DNA of 7,010 nt from Lachnospiraceae bacterium (GTDB taxonomy: Bacteria > Bacillota_A > Clostridia > Lachnospirales > Lachnospiraceae), in assembly GCA_024684065.1 (NCBI GenBank), contig JAIKXO010000281.1, forward strand, positions 1 to 7,010, in the 5' to 3' direction. A program made the translations under genes and the position numbers. Below, in pieces: positions 1-5,524 of this stretch. Below the pieces are notes generated by a model. That model ran no database searches. It worked only from the letters and a program-made list of their open reading frames with translations, and was not told where the DNA came from. Every line of letters begins with the position of its first letter. Within the stretch, counting starts at the first letter, position 1.

Positions 1-59
1 GGCGAGCAGGGTAGGGTACGGTACGATTTCATATTCCCTGCCCGGTTGGAATATATGCC

Positions 60-88
60 TTGTAAAAAACGGATTAAGATGATATAAA
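60..88 (+). promoter_or_regulatory. Candidate sigma-A promoter of the DUF1836 gene
   Basis: A TTGTAA box at 60-65 and a TATAAA box at 83-88 are separated by exactly 17 bases. The -10 matches the TATAAT consensus at five of six positions and the -35 matches TTGACA at four of six. Transcription would start near 95, leaving a leader of about 113 nt before the start codon at 208. This is a sequence match only, with no other support. Confidence 0.4.
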
Positions 89-102
89 TCTATAAAGAGA
101 AG

Positions 103-178
103 CCGTGAAGGAGTTCTGCCTTTGGTCTGTCAGGAGCTAAAAACGCAGAGGCAGCTTATCAGGCAGACGGTTTTTCTT
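103..178 (+). terminator. Possible attenuator in the DUF1836 leader
   Basis: GTCTGTC (125-131) can pair with GGCAGAC (162-168), and the stem is followed almost at once by GG and a T-rich run (TTTTTCTT, 171-178), as in an intrinsic terminator. The same 3' arm can instead pair with TCTGCCT at 115-121 (seven Watson-Crick pairs, extendable by CCG 103-105 with CGG 168-170). CTGCCTTT at 116-123 can also pair with AGAGGCAG at 147-154. These pairings exclude one another, which is the usual layout of a leader switch. It could equally be the plain terminator of a gene upstream of the window. No known riboswitch class was recognised. Confidence 0.3.
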
Positions 179-207
179 ATTAATATTGCAGTGTCCGAGG
201 AGTTGAA

Positions 208-915
208 ATGTCATACGACAAAAAGCTTATAGAAGGAAAATTAAAGAGATGGGACAACTATATCAGGCATTATAATCTGCCTGACTGGGAGGACATCCCC
301 GATTTCGGCCTTTATATGGAACAGGTGTCCACCCTGATCTATCAGTACTTGAATTATCTGCCCACGGAGGCCTACAGTGAAAAGGATAAGGACAAGAACA
401 GGGAGAAGGAAAAGAAGAAGGATAAGGATAAGGACGAGCTTTTCCTGATAACTCCGTCGACGATCAATAATTACGTGCGTACAAAGATCATGCCGGAGCC
501 GGTAAAGAAGCGCTATTACCGCATACACATAGCATATCTTATCATGATATGTACGCTGAAGCAAAGCTTAAGCATCGCGATGATAAAGAAGCTTATTCCG
601 ATGGGAATTTCAGAGGAAGAGGTAAAAAGAAGATATAATGAATTCATCGAAAGGCATCATTTCGAGGTGGGGTATTTTGCGGATCAGCTGAGAGCCGTTG
701 CCGGCCCGCTGTATCTTCCCGCCGGTTCGGAGGAGCTTGCAAACGCTACCTTTACAGCCAAGTCTACGGAGGACCTGATCTTTTCGATAGCCCTTCTTTC
801 AGGCTTTTCAAAGCTGCTTGCCCAGAAGCTTGTCATGCTTGACGGAAAGGATCTGGGCTCGGGGGAGAGCGTGGATATGAGGTACCCTGAGGAGTCCGAT
901 GATCCGGAAAGCTGA
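208..915 (+). CDS. DUF1836 domain-containing protein (putative HTH-type regulator)
   Basis: A 235-residue cytoplasmic protein with no signal peptide or membrane segment. It begins at an ATG preceded by GAGGAG (197-202) with five bases of spacing. The N-terminal half matches what is known of DUF1836 proteins of Firmicutes: a LPDWEDIPDFGLYMEQV block at 24-40, then the LITPSTINNYVR block at 80-91, followed by a helical K/R-rich stretch (KKRYYRIHIAYLI, 100-112). This family is described as having a helix-turn-helix-like fold, so a DNA-binding role is likely, but no target is known. Between the two conserved blocks is a low-complexity Lys/Asp/Glu run at 59-77 made of repeated AAGGA(T/C) codons, probably a slippage-prone insertion. 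The C-terminal tail is acidic (EESDDPES). The palindromic element begins two bases after its stop codon. Family assignment is firm; function is inferred. Confidence 0.85.
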   Translation: MSYDKKLIEGKLKRWDNYIRHYNLPDWEDIPDFGLYMEQVSTLIYQYLNYLPTEAYSEKDKDKNREKEKKKDKDKDELFLITPSTINNYVRTKIMPEPVKKRYYRIHIAYLIMICTLKQSLSIAMIKKLIPMGISEEEVKRRYNEFIERHHFEVGYFADQLRAVAGPLYLPAGSEELANATFTAKSTEDLIFSIALLSGFSKLLAQKLVMLDGKDLGSGESVDMRYPEESDDPES

Positions 916-935
916 AATTATACTCAATAAAGGAA

Positions 936-974
936 TTTATAGTAAACGCACAAAATACGTGCGTTTACTATAAA
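936..974. repeat. Perfect 16-bp inverted repeat (left internal hairpin)
   Basis: TTTATAGTAAACGCAC at 936-951 is the exact reverse complement of 959-974, with loop AAAATAC. No T-run follows, so it is not a canonical terminator, although it could protect the 3' end of the DUF1836 transcript. It overlaps the left terminal repeat of the larger element. Confidence 0.85.
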
Positions 975-1032
975 GTGATGCGCACGGCCGCACAGAGGAA
1001 ATTGCCGCTATGAGCGGCGTGCGGCCGGCACG

Positions 1033-1079
1033 AGGAAACGAATTAAATTTTCAAAAGGCAAAAATTTAATTCGTTTCCT
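1033..1079. repeat. Perfect 19-bp inverted repeat (right internal hairpin)
   Basis: The 19 bases at 1033-1051, starting AGGAAACGAATT, are the exact reverse complement of 1061-1079, with a 9-nt loop at 1052-1060. The AGGAAACG core echoes AGTAAACG in the left hairpin. The left arm ends in TTTT and the right arm begins with AAAA, so read on either strand the structure lacks a proper downstream T-tract. Confidence 0.85.
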
Positions 1080-1134
1080 ATAATTCCGTTAATGAGTATA
1101 ATATGGACTGACTGCGCCGATTAAATCTCAAATT

Positions 1135-1147
1135 GATCCACCGGATC
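1135..1147 (-). terminator. Weak hairpin after the minus-strand gene
   Basis: Immediately after the TAA stop of the minus-strand gene, GATCC and GGATC form a 5-bp stem around a 3-nt loop (1135-1147). The minus strand then reads AATTTGAGATTT, which is only moderately T-rich. It may be a weak terminator or chance. Confidence 0.25.
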
Positions 1148-1528
1148 TTATATATCCATCCCACGTCCCGATTCTATGCGCTTTACATAGATATCGGGAT
1201 TTTTTTTCATATCAGCGAGCGTCCTGAAGGCGTTTAAGACAAGGGTTTCCTTATTGCAGGAAACGGGATTCTTTCCGATCTCCCTTATAAGATTGTATTT
1301 ATCCATCTGCCATACATAAAGATCGGAGAGAGCATACCCGCTTATTTTGAAACTGTCCTTGAACGTATGGTTCTCAATATAAAACACAAACTCTTCATAT
1401 ATAGCGGGATCAAGCAGAAGCTCCGTCCAAAGATCGTCCGCAAAATCCTTCGAAAGCCCCGCATATTCGCAAAGTTTATAAAGACCTTCACAGACCTTTA
1501 TTCTGGAAGTGGAGATGATTATACTCAT
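1148..1528 (-). CDS. Hypothetical protein, unknown function (126 aa)
   Basis: A 126-residue soluble protein that I do not recognise. The open frame extends upstream to an ATG at 1627, but that start would place a strong promoter (1571-1599) inside the gene and has no ribosome site. The ATG at 1526-1528 has GGGGA about eight bases upstream on the minus strand and lies downstream of the promoter, so it is preferred; the protein then begins MSIIISTSRIKVCEGLYKL. The sequence is mostly helical in character, with an acidic/aromatic middle (LLLDPAIYEEFVFYIENH) and a basic C-terminus (MKKNPDIYVKRIESGRG). It has no signal peptide, membrane segment or metal motif. It is convergent with the DUF1836 gene and divergent from degV. 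The good promoter and absence of stops support a real gene. Confidence 0.65.
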   Translation of the reverse strand: MSIIISTSRIKVCEGLYKLCEYAGLSKDFADDLWTELLLDPAIYEEFVFYIENHTFKDSFKISGYALSDLYVWQMDKYNLIREIGKNPVSCNKETLVLNAFRTLADMKKNPDIYVKRIESGRGMDI

Positions 1529-1570
1529 GGCATTTTTCCCCGACGAACCGATTAATGTGATCTGCCATAA

Positions 1571-1599
1571 ATCATATTTGCGAAAAAGACATAAGTCAA
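1571..1599 (-). promoter_or_regulatory. Strong sigma-A promoter of the minus-strand gene
   Basis: Read on the minus strand, TTGACT (1594-1599) and TATGAT (1571-1576) are separated by 17 bases, five of six matches in each box. Transcription would start near 1564, giving a leader of about 35 nt before the ATG at 1528. This decides the start codon of the downstream gene. Confidence 0.65.
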
Positions 1600-1620
1600 G
1601 GCTGAAATATGCGAAAATAC

Positions 1621-1649
1621 TTGACATGATTACAATAAACTGTTAATCT
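1621..1649 (+). promoter_or_regulatory. Candidate promoter of the degV gene
   Basis: A perfect TTGACA -35 box at 1621-1626 is followed after 17 bases by TAATCT (1644-1649), a weak -10 with three of six matches. The start would fall near 1656, about 40 nt before the ATG at 1695. A weak -10 with a consensus -35 would suit activation or repression by the adjoining inverted repeat. Confidence 0.4.
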
Positions 1650-1665
1650 GATATCGTAAATCAGA
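1647..1665 (+). promoter_or_regulatory. Inverted repeat over the degV transcription start, possible operator
   Basis: TCTGAT (1647-1652) and ATCAGA (1660-1665) form a perfect 6-bp inverted repeat with 7 bases between. It overlaps the candidate -10 and start site, a common place for a repressor operator. It could also be chance or a short 5' hairpin in the mRNA. Confidence 0.3.
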
Positions 1666-1694
1666 TGTAGTGATTTCTAAAATTGGAGGAGGCA

Positions 1695-2555
1695 ATGGCT
1701 GAGACAATTATTTTTACCGATTCATCGTGCGATATGGGGGGCGATGTCCTTAGGGAGTGGGGAGTGCGTTACGAGTGCCTCACTTTTAAATTTGATGATT
1801 CCGACAGGGAATATACGAGCGACCAGATGTCCTGTGAAGAGTTCTATGACAAGATGAGAAAGGGCGGGATCGCAAAGACCTCTGCCATCAACATGCAGAC
1901 CTTTTATGATTCCTTTAAGGAGGAGCTTGAAAAGGGGAATGATATCATATATATAGGTATGTCGACGGGACTGAGCAATACGGCCAACGCTGCAAGCATA
2001 GCGGCCGACGAGCTTAATACCGAATTCCCCGACAGGAAGATCTACACAATTGATACGCTTACGACTACCGTAGCCCAGGGGATGCTCATAGATCATGTCT
2101 GTCTGATGAAAAAGGAAGGAAAGACCATAGATGAAATGGCAGATTATGTATATGCGAATATGCAGAAAGCCTGTGTCTGGTTTATCGTGGATGATTTGAT
2201 ATATTTAAAAAGAGGTGGTAGAATAAGTGCGGCGGCGGCTTTTGCCGGAGGCGTTCTGCAGCTCAAGCCCGTATTAAGGGTCACGAACGAAGGCAAGCTT
2301 GAGAATATGCAGAAGGTAAGGGGAAGAAGCCAGTCGATAAAAGCGCTTCAGAAAATATTTGCAAAAAATGCCATAGACAAGAGCACATATTTTATCTGCC
2401 ACGGTTCCTGCCTTGAGGAAGCAAAGATCTTAGAGAACCTTATCTATGAGGACTGCGGCCACAAGGCGAAGTATATTACGGAGATGTCGCCCGTCATAGG
2501 GGCCCATGCCGGACCGGGCGTGATTGTTCTTGCATTTATGGCTGACGAGAGGTAA
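1695..2555 (+). CDS. DegV family protein (FakB-like fatty-acid-binding subunit)
   Basis: A 286-residue cytoplasmic protein of the DegV/FakB family. FakB proteins hold a fatty acid and present it to the kinase FakA, which makes acyl-phosphate for phospholipid synthesis. The ATG at 1695 follows GGAGGAGG at 1685-1692; an in-frame TTG at 1683 lies inside the approach to this site and is not the start. Visible family motifs are TDSSCD at 8-13, KTSA at 61-64 with the ligand-contacting Thr62, STGLSNT at 90-96, the YLKRGGRIS block at about 170-178, LKPVL in the central region, and GAHAGPG at 269-275 with His271. Length is normal for the family. The next gene, 54 nt downstream, is a patatin-like lipase, which fits fatty-acid handling. 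The bound lipid cannot be told from sequence, and no fakA is present in the window. Confidence 0.9.
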   Translation: MAETIIFTDSSCDMGGDVLREWGVRYECLTFKFDDSDREYTSDQMSCEEFYDKMRKGGIAKTSAINMQTFYDSFKEELEKGNDIIYIGMSTGLSNTANAASIAADELNTEFPDRKIYTIDTLTTTVAQGMLIDHVCLMKKEGKTIDEMADYVYANMQKACVWFIVDDLIYLKRGGRISAAAAFAGGVLQLKPVLRVTNEGKLENMQKVRGRSQSIKALQKIFAKNAIDKSTYFICHGSCLEEAKILENLIYEDCGHKAKYITEMSPVIGAHAGPGVIVLAFMADER

Positions 2556-2609
2556 GACTGCGCGGTGATCATTTCCGTATACTCACCAAAGCAGTCTGCG
2601 GAGGTAGCT

Positions 2610-3458
2610 ATGCGGGGTTTGGTTCTTGAAGGCGGCGCTATGCGGGGGTTGTTTACCTGCGGGGTGCTTGACTATCTTATGGAAAAGGGGATTGAATTTG
2701 ACGGCCTTGTGGGAGTTTCCGCGGGCACGGCTTTCGGCTGCAACTACAAGTCCCGGCAGATCGGAAGGGCTCTGCGATATAACAGGGAGTACTGTAAGGA
2801 CCAAAGATATTGCAGCGTCCGCTCCCTTATAAAGACCGGGGATATGTACAATGCAAAGTTCTGCTATCATGTGCTTCCGACAGAGCTCGATCCCTTCGAT
2901 GAAGAGGCCTTTGTAAAGAACCCCATGGAATTCTATGTCGTTGCCACGAACGTAAAGACCGGAGAGCCTGTATACAAAAAACTTACTGAGATGGGCTATG
3001 CCGGGCTTGAATGGATAAGGGCCTCAAGCTCGATGCCGCTTGTATCGAACACGGTTATCCTTGACGGTATGAAGCTTCTCGACGGTGGGGTAGCTGATTC
3101 GATACCGCTTAAGTTCTTCCGGAAAAAGGGCTACGATAAGATCGTCACGGTTCTTACCAAGCCGAGGGACTATGTAAAGTCAAGGAATCGTGCCATGCCC
3201 TATATCAGGAAAAAATATAAGGACTATCCAAAGTTCATAGAGGCCTGCGAAAACAGGCATATCATGTATAACAGCCAGATGCGTTATGTAAATGATCAGG
3301 AGAGGCTTGGCAATACCTTTGTGATCGCGCCGAAGGAGCCGCTCCCAATAGGGCACATAACCCACAGCCCGGATAAGCTTCAGAAAACCTATGACCTGGG
3401 CCGGGCAGAAGCTGACAGGGTATTTAACGATCTGATCAGATATCTTCTGAAGGAGTGA
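2610..3458 (+). CDS. Patatin-like phospholipase family protein
   Basis: A 282-residue patatin-fold acyl hydrolase, expected to cleave acyl esters of phospholipids or other lipids with a Ser-Asp dyad. The oxyanion-loop motif GGAMRG is at 8-13, the nucleophile elbow GVSAG at 35-39 with catalytic Ser37, and the catalytic Asp158 in LLDGGVADSIP, so the active site is complete. It has no signal peptide, so it is cytoplasmic or membrane-peripheral. The frame opens at a GTG at 2565, but the ATG at 2610 has GGAGG at 2600-2604 with five bases of spacing and puts the glycine-rich motif in the usual place near the N-terminus. The overall pattern resembles the bacterial YjjU-type patatin family. It probably shares a transcript with the DegV/FakB gene 54 nt upstream, since no terminator lies between them. 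Substrate is unknown. Confidence 0.9.
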   Translation: MRGLVLEGGAMRGLFTCGVLDYLMEKGIEFDGLVGVSAGTAFGCNYKSRQIGRALRYNREYCKDQRYCSVRSLIKTGDMYNAKFCYHVLPTELDPFDEEAFVKNPMEFYVVATNVKTGEPVYKKLTEMGYAGLEWIRASSSMPLVSNTVILDGMKLLDGGVADSIPLKFFRKKGYDKIVTVLTKPRDYVKSRNRAMPYIRKKYKDYPKFIEACENRHIMYNSQMRYVNDQERLGNTFVIAPKEPLPIGHITHSPDKLQKTYDLGRAEADRVFNDLIRYLLKE

Positions 3459-3506
3459 GATGTCTGTAACGGATTTTGGCCGCTGAAATGCTGTTATTTT
3501 GTCGTT

Positions 3507-3535
3507 TGCAATACAGCAGGATGGCGTTTTATCCT
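3507..3535 (+). promoter_or_regulatory. Weak candidate promoter before the decarboxylase
   Basis: TTGCAA (3507-3512) and TATCCT (3530-3535) are 17 bases apart, four of six matches in each box. A 6-bp inverted repeat (CAGGAT 3517-3522 with ATCCTG 3531-3536) overlaps the spacer and -10. The 98-nt gap after the patatin gene has no T-tract terminator, so read-through from upstream is equally possible. Confidence 0.2.
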
Positions 3536-3556
3536 GACTGTACCTGTTAAGGCAGT

Positions 3557-5224
3557 ATGATGAAATCTGAAAATAAAAGAGACGGTATACTGAGAGGACT
3601 TGCAGAGCTTTCCGCAGGTCCTTTTTATCCCATGCATATGCCGGGACATAAAAGGAAAAACCCCGGAAACAACGCACTTCCCTATGGGATCGATATTACG
3701 GAGATCGAGGGCTTTGATGACCTGCATCATGCCGGAGGAATGATAAAGGCGGCTATGGACAGGGCGGGAAGGCTCTACGGCTCTGAGAAGACCTGGTTTC
3801 TGACCTGTGGCGCGACCTGCGGGATACTTGCCGCCATAGGAGCGGTCACAAAGCATAATGACAGGATTATAATTGCGAGGAACTGCCATATCTCGGTATT
3901 TCACGCCGTTGAAATAAAATGCCTGGGCACGTTTTATGCCATTCCTGAATATAACGATGAGTATGATATTCTGGGAAGCGTCAGTCCCTCTACGGTGCTT
4001 GAAGCGGTCAGGTCCTGCCCGGGAGCAAAGGCGGTTGTCATCACAAGTCCAACTTATGAGGGCGTTATTTCTGACATAAAAGAGATATCGCGCATCTGCC
4101 ATGAGCACGGGATCCCCCTGATAGTGGACGAAGCCCACGGCGCGCATCTTTCGTTTTACGGAAGCGGCGGGGGATCTTTTGGAAGCGCTTCGGATGACAG
4201 CGGAAAGGCCGGGGGATCCTGTACGGACACTCCATATGGCAGCGGGAAAAGCGGCGCTTTATTTGCAGGGCTTTCCGACCTGTCAGCCTTGAAAGCCGGT
4301 GCGGATATCGTCATCGACAGCGTGCATAAAACTTTACCGGCGCTGACCCAGTCGGCTTTTCTGCATCTTAGGTCTTGGGAATATGTGAATGAAGCTCAGA
4401 TAGAAGAACAGCTTTCAATATATGAAACGAGCTCGCCTTCATACGTCCTGATGGCTTCCATGGATGAGTGTGTGGATGTGCTTGAAAAGAAGGGCGGAAG
4501 GCTCTTTTCGGAGTATGAAAGAAGGTTGGAGAGGTTTTCGGACGGCCTTAAGGAGATAAAGAGGCTTAAGGTATTGATGTTTGCGGGAACTTTGAAACCC
4601 GGGGCGGGAAAAAACCGCAAAGAGGGAATATTTGCGAAAGATCCCGGGAGGATCCTGATAAACGGCAGAAAAGCAGGTCTCACCGGTTCTGCTCTATCGA
4701 TGATCTTAAGGGAAAGATATCACATAGAGACGGAGATGAGCGCAGGCTTCAATACGCTTGCTTTGACTTCTGCCTGTGACACTGAGGAAGGATTTGACAG
4801 GCTTCTACAGGCGCTTACGGAAATTGACAGGAACCTGTCGGAAAATATCCTGAAAGAAGAAAATCTGAAAGAAGAAAATCTGAAAAAAGAAGACCTGAAA
4901 AAATCCCGGATCTGCACAAAAGAAGGGGCTTATGAAATATTCCGGGAAATATACGAAGGAAAGGCCGGATATAAGGCAGCACTGACGATCACCGGGGCGC
5001 TGGAAGCGGAGAGCAGGACTATATCATACAGGGAAGCACCGGGTCAGACGGCTGCGGAATATATATACCTGTATCCTCCTGGGATCCCTGTTATAGTGCC
5101 GGGAGAGAGGATAACGGAAAAGCTTGCAGGGTTTCTTTCCAAAAACGATCCGCTTCTGAGAAAAAGCCGCACCGGGGACAGAAGGGGAGAGATCACGGTA
5201 ACAACCGGCCAGGGATCCCCCTAA
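3557..5224 (+). CDS. Orn/Lys/Arg decarboxylase family protein (PLP-dependent, fold type I)
   Basis: A 555-residue cytoplasmic amino-acid decarboxylase of the short Gram-positive type (B. subtilis SpeA/YaaO-like). It should convert arginine, lysine or ornithine to agmatine, cadaverine or putrescine with pyridoxal phosphate. Motifs: PMHMPGHK at 25-32, DEAHGAH at 191-197 (Asp191 for the PLP ring nitrogen), SVHKTLPALTQ with the PLP lysine Lys258, and a C-terminal-domain YPPGIPVIVPGE block at about 509-520. It is longer than the usual ~480-490 residues because of two insertions: a Gly/Ser-rich loop at about 202-236 and a Lys/Glu tandem repeat at 432-449 between the major and C-terminal domains. 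The start has two adjacent ATGs (3557 and 3560) with only a weak AAGG at 3549-3552, so either may be used. Substrate cannot be assigned from sequence. Confidence 0.9.
   Translation: MMKSENKRDGILRGLAELSAGPFYPMHMPGHKRKNPGNNALPYGIDITEIEGFDDLHHAGGMIKAAMDRAGRLYGSEKTWFLTCGATCGILAAIGAVTKHNDRIIIARNCHISVFHAVEIKCLGTFYAIPEYNDEYDILGSVSPSTVLEAVRSCPGAKAVVITSPTYEGVISDIKEISRICHEHGIPLIVDEAHGAHLSFYGSGGGSFGSASDDSGKAGGSCTDTPYGSGKSGALFAGLSDLSALKAGADIVIDSVHKTLPALTQSAFLHLRSWEYVNEAQIEEQLSIYETSSPSYVLMASMDECVDVLEKKGGRLFSEYERRLERFSDGLKEIKRLKVLMFAGTLKPGAGKNRKEGIFAKDPGRILINGRKAGLTGSALSMILRERYHIETEMSAGFNTLALTSACDTEEGFDRLLQALTEIDRNLSENILKEENLKEENLKKEDLKKSRICTKEGAYEIFREIYEGKAGYKAALTITGALEAESRTISYREAPGQTAAEYIYLYPPGIPVIVPGERITEKLAGFLSKNDPLLRKSRTGDRRGEITVTTGQGSP
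4850..4903 (+). repeat. 15-bp tandem repeat inside the decarboxylase gene
   Basis: CTGAAAGAAGAAAAT occurs at 4850-4864 and identically at 4865-4879, then in degenerate form at 4880-4894 and partially at 4895-4903. It encodes LKEEN, LKEEN, LKKED, LKK (residues 432-449). The unit is a multiple of three, so copy-number changes would keep the frame. It lies in the linker between the PLP domain and the C-terminal domain. Confidence 0.9.
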
Positions 5225-5374
5225 GCTTATAATTTATAACGTATCCGGGGGCAGCGTGCCTTGCTTCGAGCGGGCAGAGTGACGGGGAAAGAATATTAAG
5301 GAAACACTGATTTATTCAATTGTTCCTTAAGTCTTTTGGCGGTTTGAACTGTAAAGCCTGTTTGAGGCTTAAAC
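5225..5374 (+). other. Intergenic stretch upstream of the scfA promoter
   Basis: There is no gene here. The stretch begins AT-rich (TTATAATTTATAA). At 5257-5276 is a bulged hairpin (TGCC...GGCA) with no T-tract. It also contains the palindromic repeat at 5296-5330 and a 6-bp hairpin, AAGCCT (5354-5359) with AGGCTT (5365-5370), that ends five bases before the -35 box. No convincing terminator for the decarboxylase is visible unless the palindrome at 5296-5330 serves as one. Confidence 0.5.
5296..5330. repeat. Imperfect palindromic repeat, copy 1 (upstream of scfA)
   Basis: TTAAGGAA (5296-5303) and TTCCTTAA (5323-5330) form a perfect 8-bp inverted repeat, and the 19-base interior holds a further TGA/TCA pair. 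It is related to the palindrome at 5759-5789: both read as GGAAAC, then A or G, then CTG on the left, and TTCCTTA on the right. A dispersed small palindromic element is the simplest reading; the family was not recognised. Confidence 0.6.
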
Positions 5375-5403
5375 TTGACAACCACCTGGCATAAGGTTAT
5401 GAT
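5375..5403 (+). promoter_or_regulatory. Consensus sigma-A promoter of scfA
   Basis: A perfect TTGACA at 5375-5380 and TATGAT at 5398-5403 are separated by exactly 17 bases. This is the best promoter match in the window. The start would be near 5410, giving a leader of about 115 nt. It implies strong housekeeping expression of the SCIFF precursor, independent of the decarboxylase. Confidence 0.8.
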
Positions 5404-5445
5404 ATATGCGTTTGGAAACAGCGGTTCCTGTCAGGGAGCGCGTAA

Positions 5446-5495
5446 AGCCTGTAAGGTAAATCCGGCCGGTTTTCAGGTCGTTTTACGGACAGGCT
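5446..5495 (+). other. Stem-loop in the scfA 5' leader
   Basis: AGCCTGT (5446-5452) pairs with ACAGGCT (5489-5495). After a small internal loop, GTAAA (5456-5460) pairs with TTTAC (5482-5486), and the self-complementary CCGGCCGG (5462-5469) lies in the loop region. No T-run follows, so it is not a terminator. It ends about 19 nt before the GAGG ribosome site (5514-5517), which fits an mRNA-stability or translation-control element. This is inference from pairing only. Confidence 0.45.
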
Positions 5496-5524
5496 GATAA
5501 ATCATAAAAAGAAGAGGTATCCGT

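Larger units (their letters stand above)
917..1102. mobile_element. MITE-like palindromic element with ~31-bp terminal inverted repeats
   Basis: The outer ends are near-perfect inverted repeats. 917-948, starting ATTATACTCA, matches the reverse complement of 1072-1102 with three mismatches and one single-base gap. Inside lie three hairpins: 936-951 with 959-974 (16 perfect pairs, 7-nt loop), a GC-rich one at 985-1027 (CGGCCGCAC with GTGCGGCCG, enclosing GCCGCT/AGCGGC), and 1033-1051 with 1061-1079 (19 perfect pairs, 9-nt loop). There is no coding capacity. Size, terminal repeats and position between two convergent genes fit a non-autonomous mobile element or a REP-type repeat. No clear target duplication can be assigned because the ends lie in symmetrical AT/TA sequence. 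I do not recognise the family. Confidence 0.65.

Noticed and set aside
1..32. Minus-strand ATG at 30-32 running open off the left edge
   Set aside because: Ten codons only, with a poorly spaced AGGGA upstream. It could be a divergent gene start but is not supportable.
1..87. Plus-strand frame open from the window edge to a TAA at 85-87, possibly the 3' end of an upstream gene
   Set aside because: Only 28 residues are visible, without a recognisable motif, and a second frame is open for almost as long. The evidence is too thin to call.
241..564. Minus-strand open frame of 107 codons opposite the DUF1836 gene
   Set aside because: It lies wholly antisense to a gene with clear family motifs, and its hydrophobic run is the complement of the Lys/Asp repeat.
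917..1102. CRISPR array or structured RNA gene
   Set aside because: There are no regularly spaced direct repeats. The inverted terminal ends explain the structure better as a palindromic mobile element.
1529..1627. N-terminal extension of the minus-strand gene to the ATG at 1627
   Set aside because: It has no ribosome site, and the -35/-10 promoter pair at 1571-1599 lies inside the extension. The ATG at 1528 has a GGGGA site.
1683..1694. TTG start of the degV gene at 1683
   Set aside because: The codon sits at the ribosome-binding sequence of the ATG at 1695 and has no site of its own.
2565..2609. GTG start of the patatin gene at 2565
   Set aside because: It has no Shine-Dalgarno and adds 15 residues before the glycine-rich motif. 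The ATG at 2610 has GGAGG at the right distance.
3180..4147. Overlapping minus-strand frames of 165 and 217 codons across the patatin and decarboxylase genes
   Set aside because: Shadows of two genes with intact catalytic motifs; no ribosome sites or recognisable domains.
5257..5276. Bulged GC hairpin after the decarboxylase as a terminator
   Set aside because: It is followed by GAGTGACGGGG rather than a T-run and has a bulge, so it is not a convincing intrinsic terminator.
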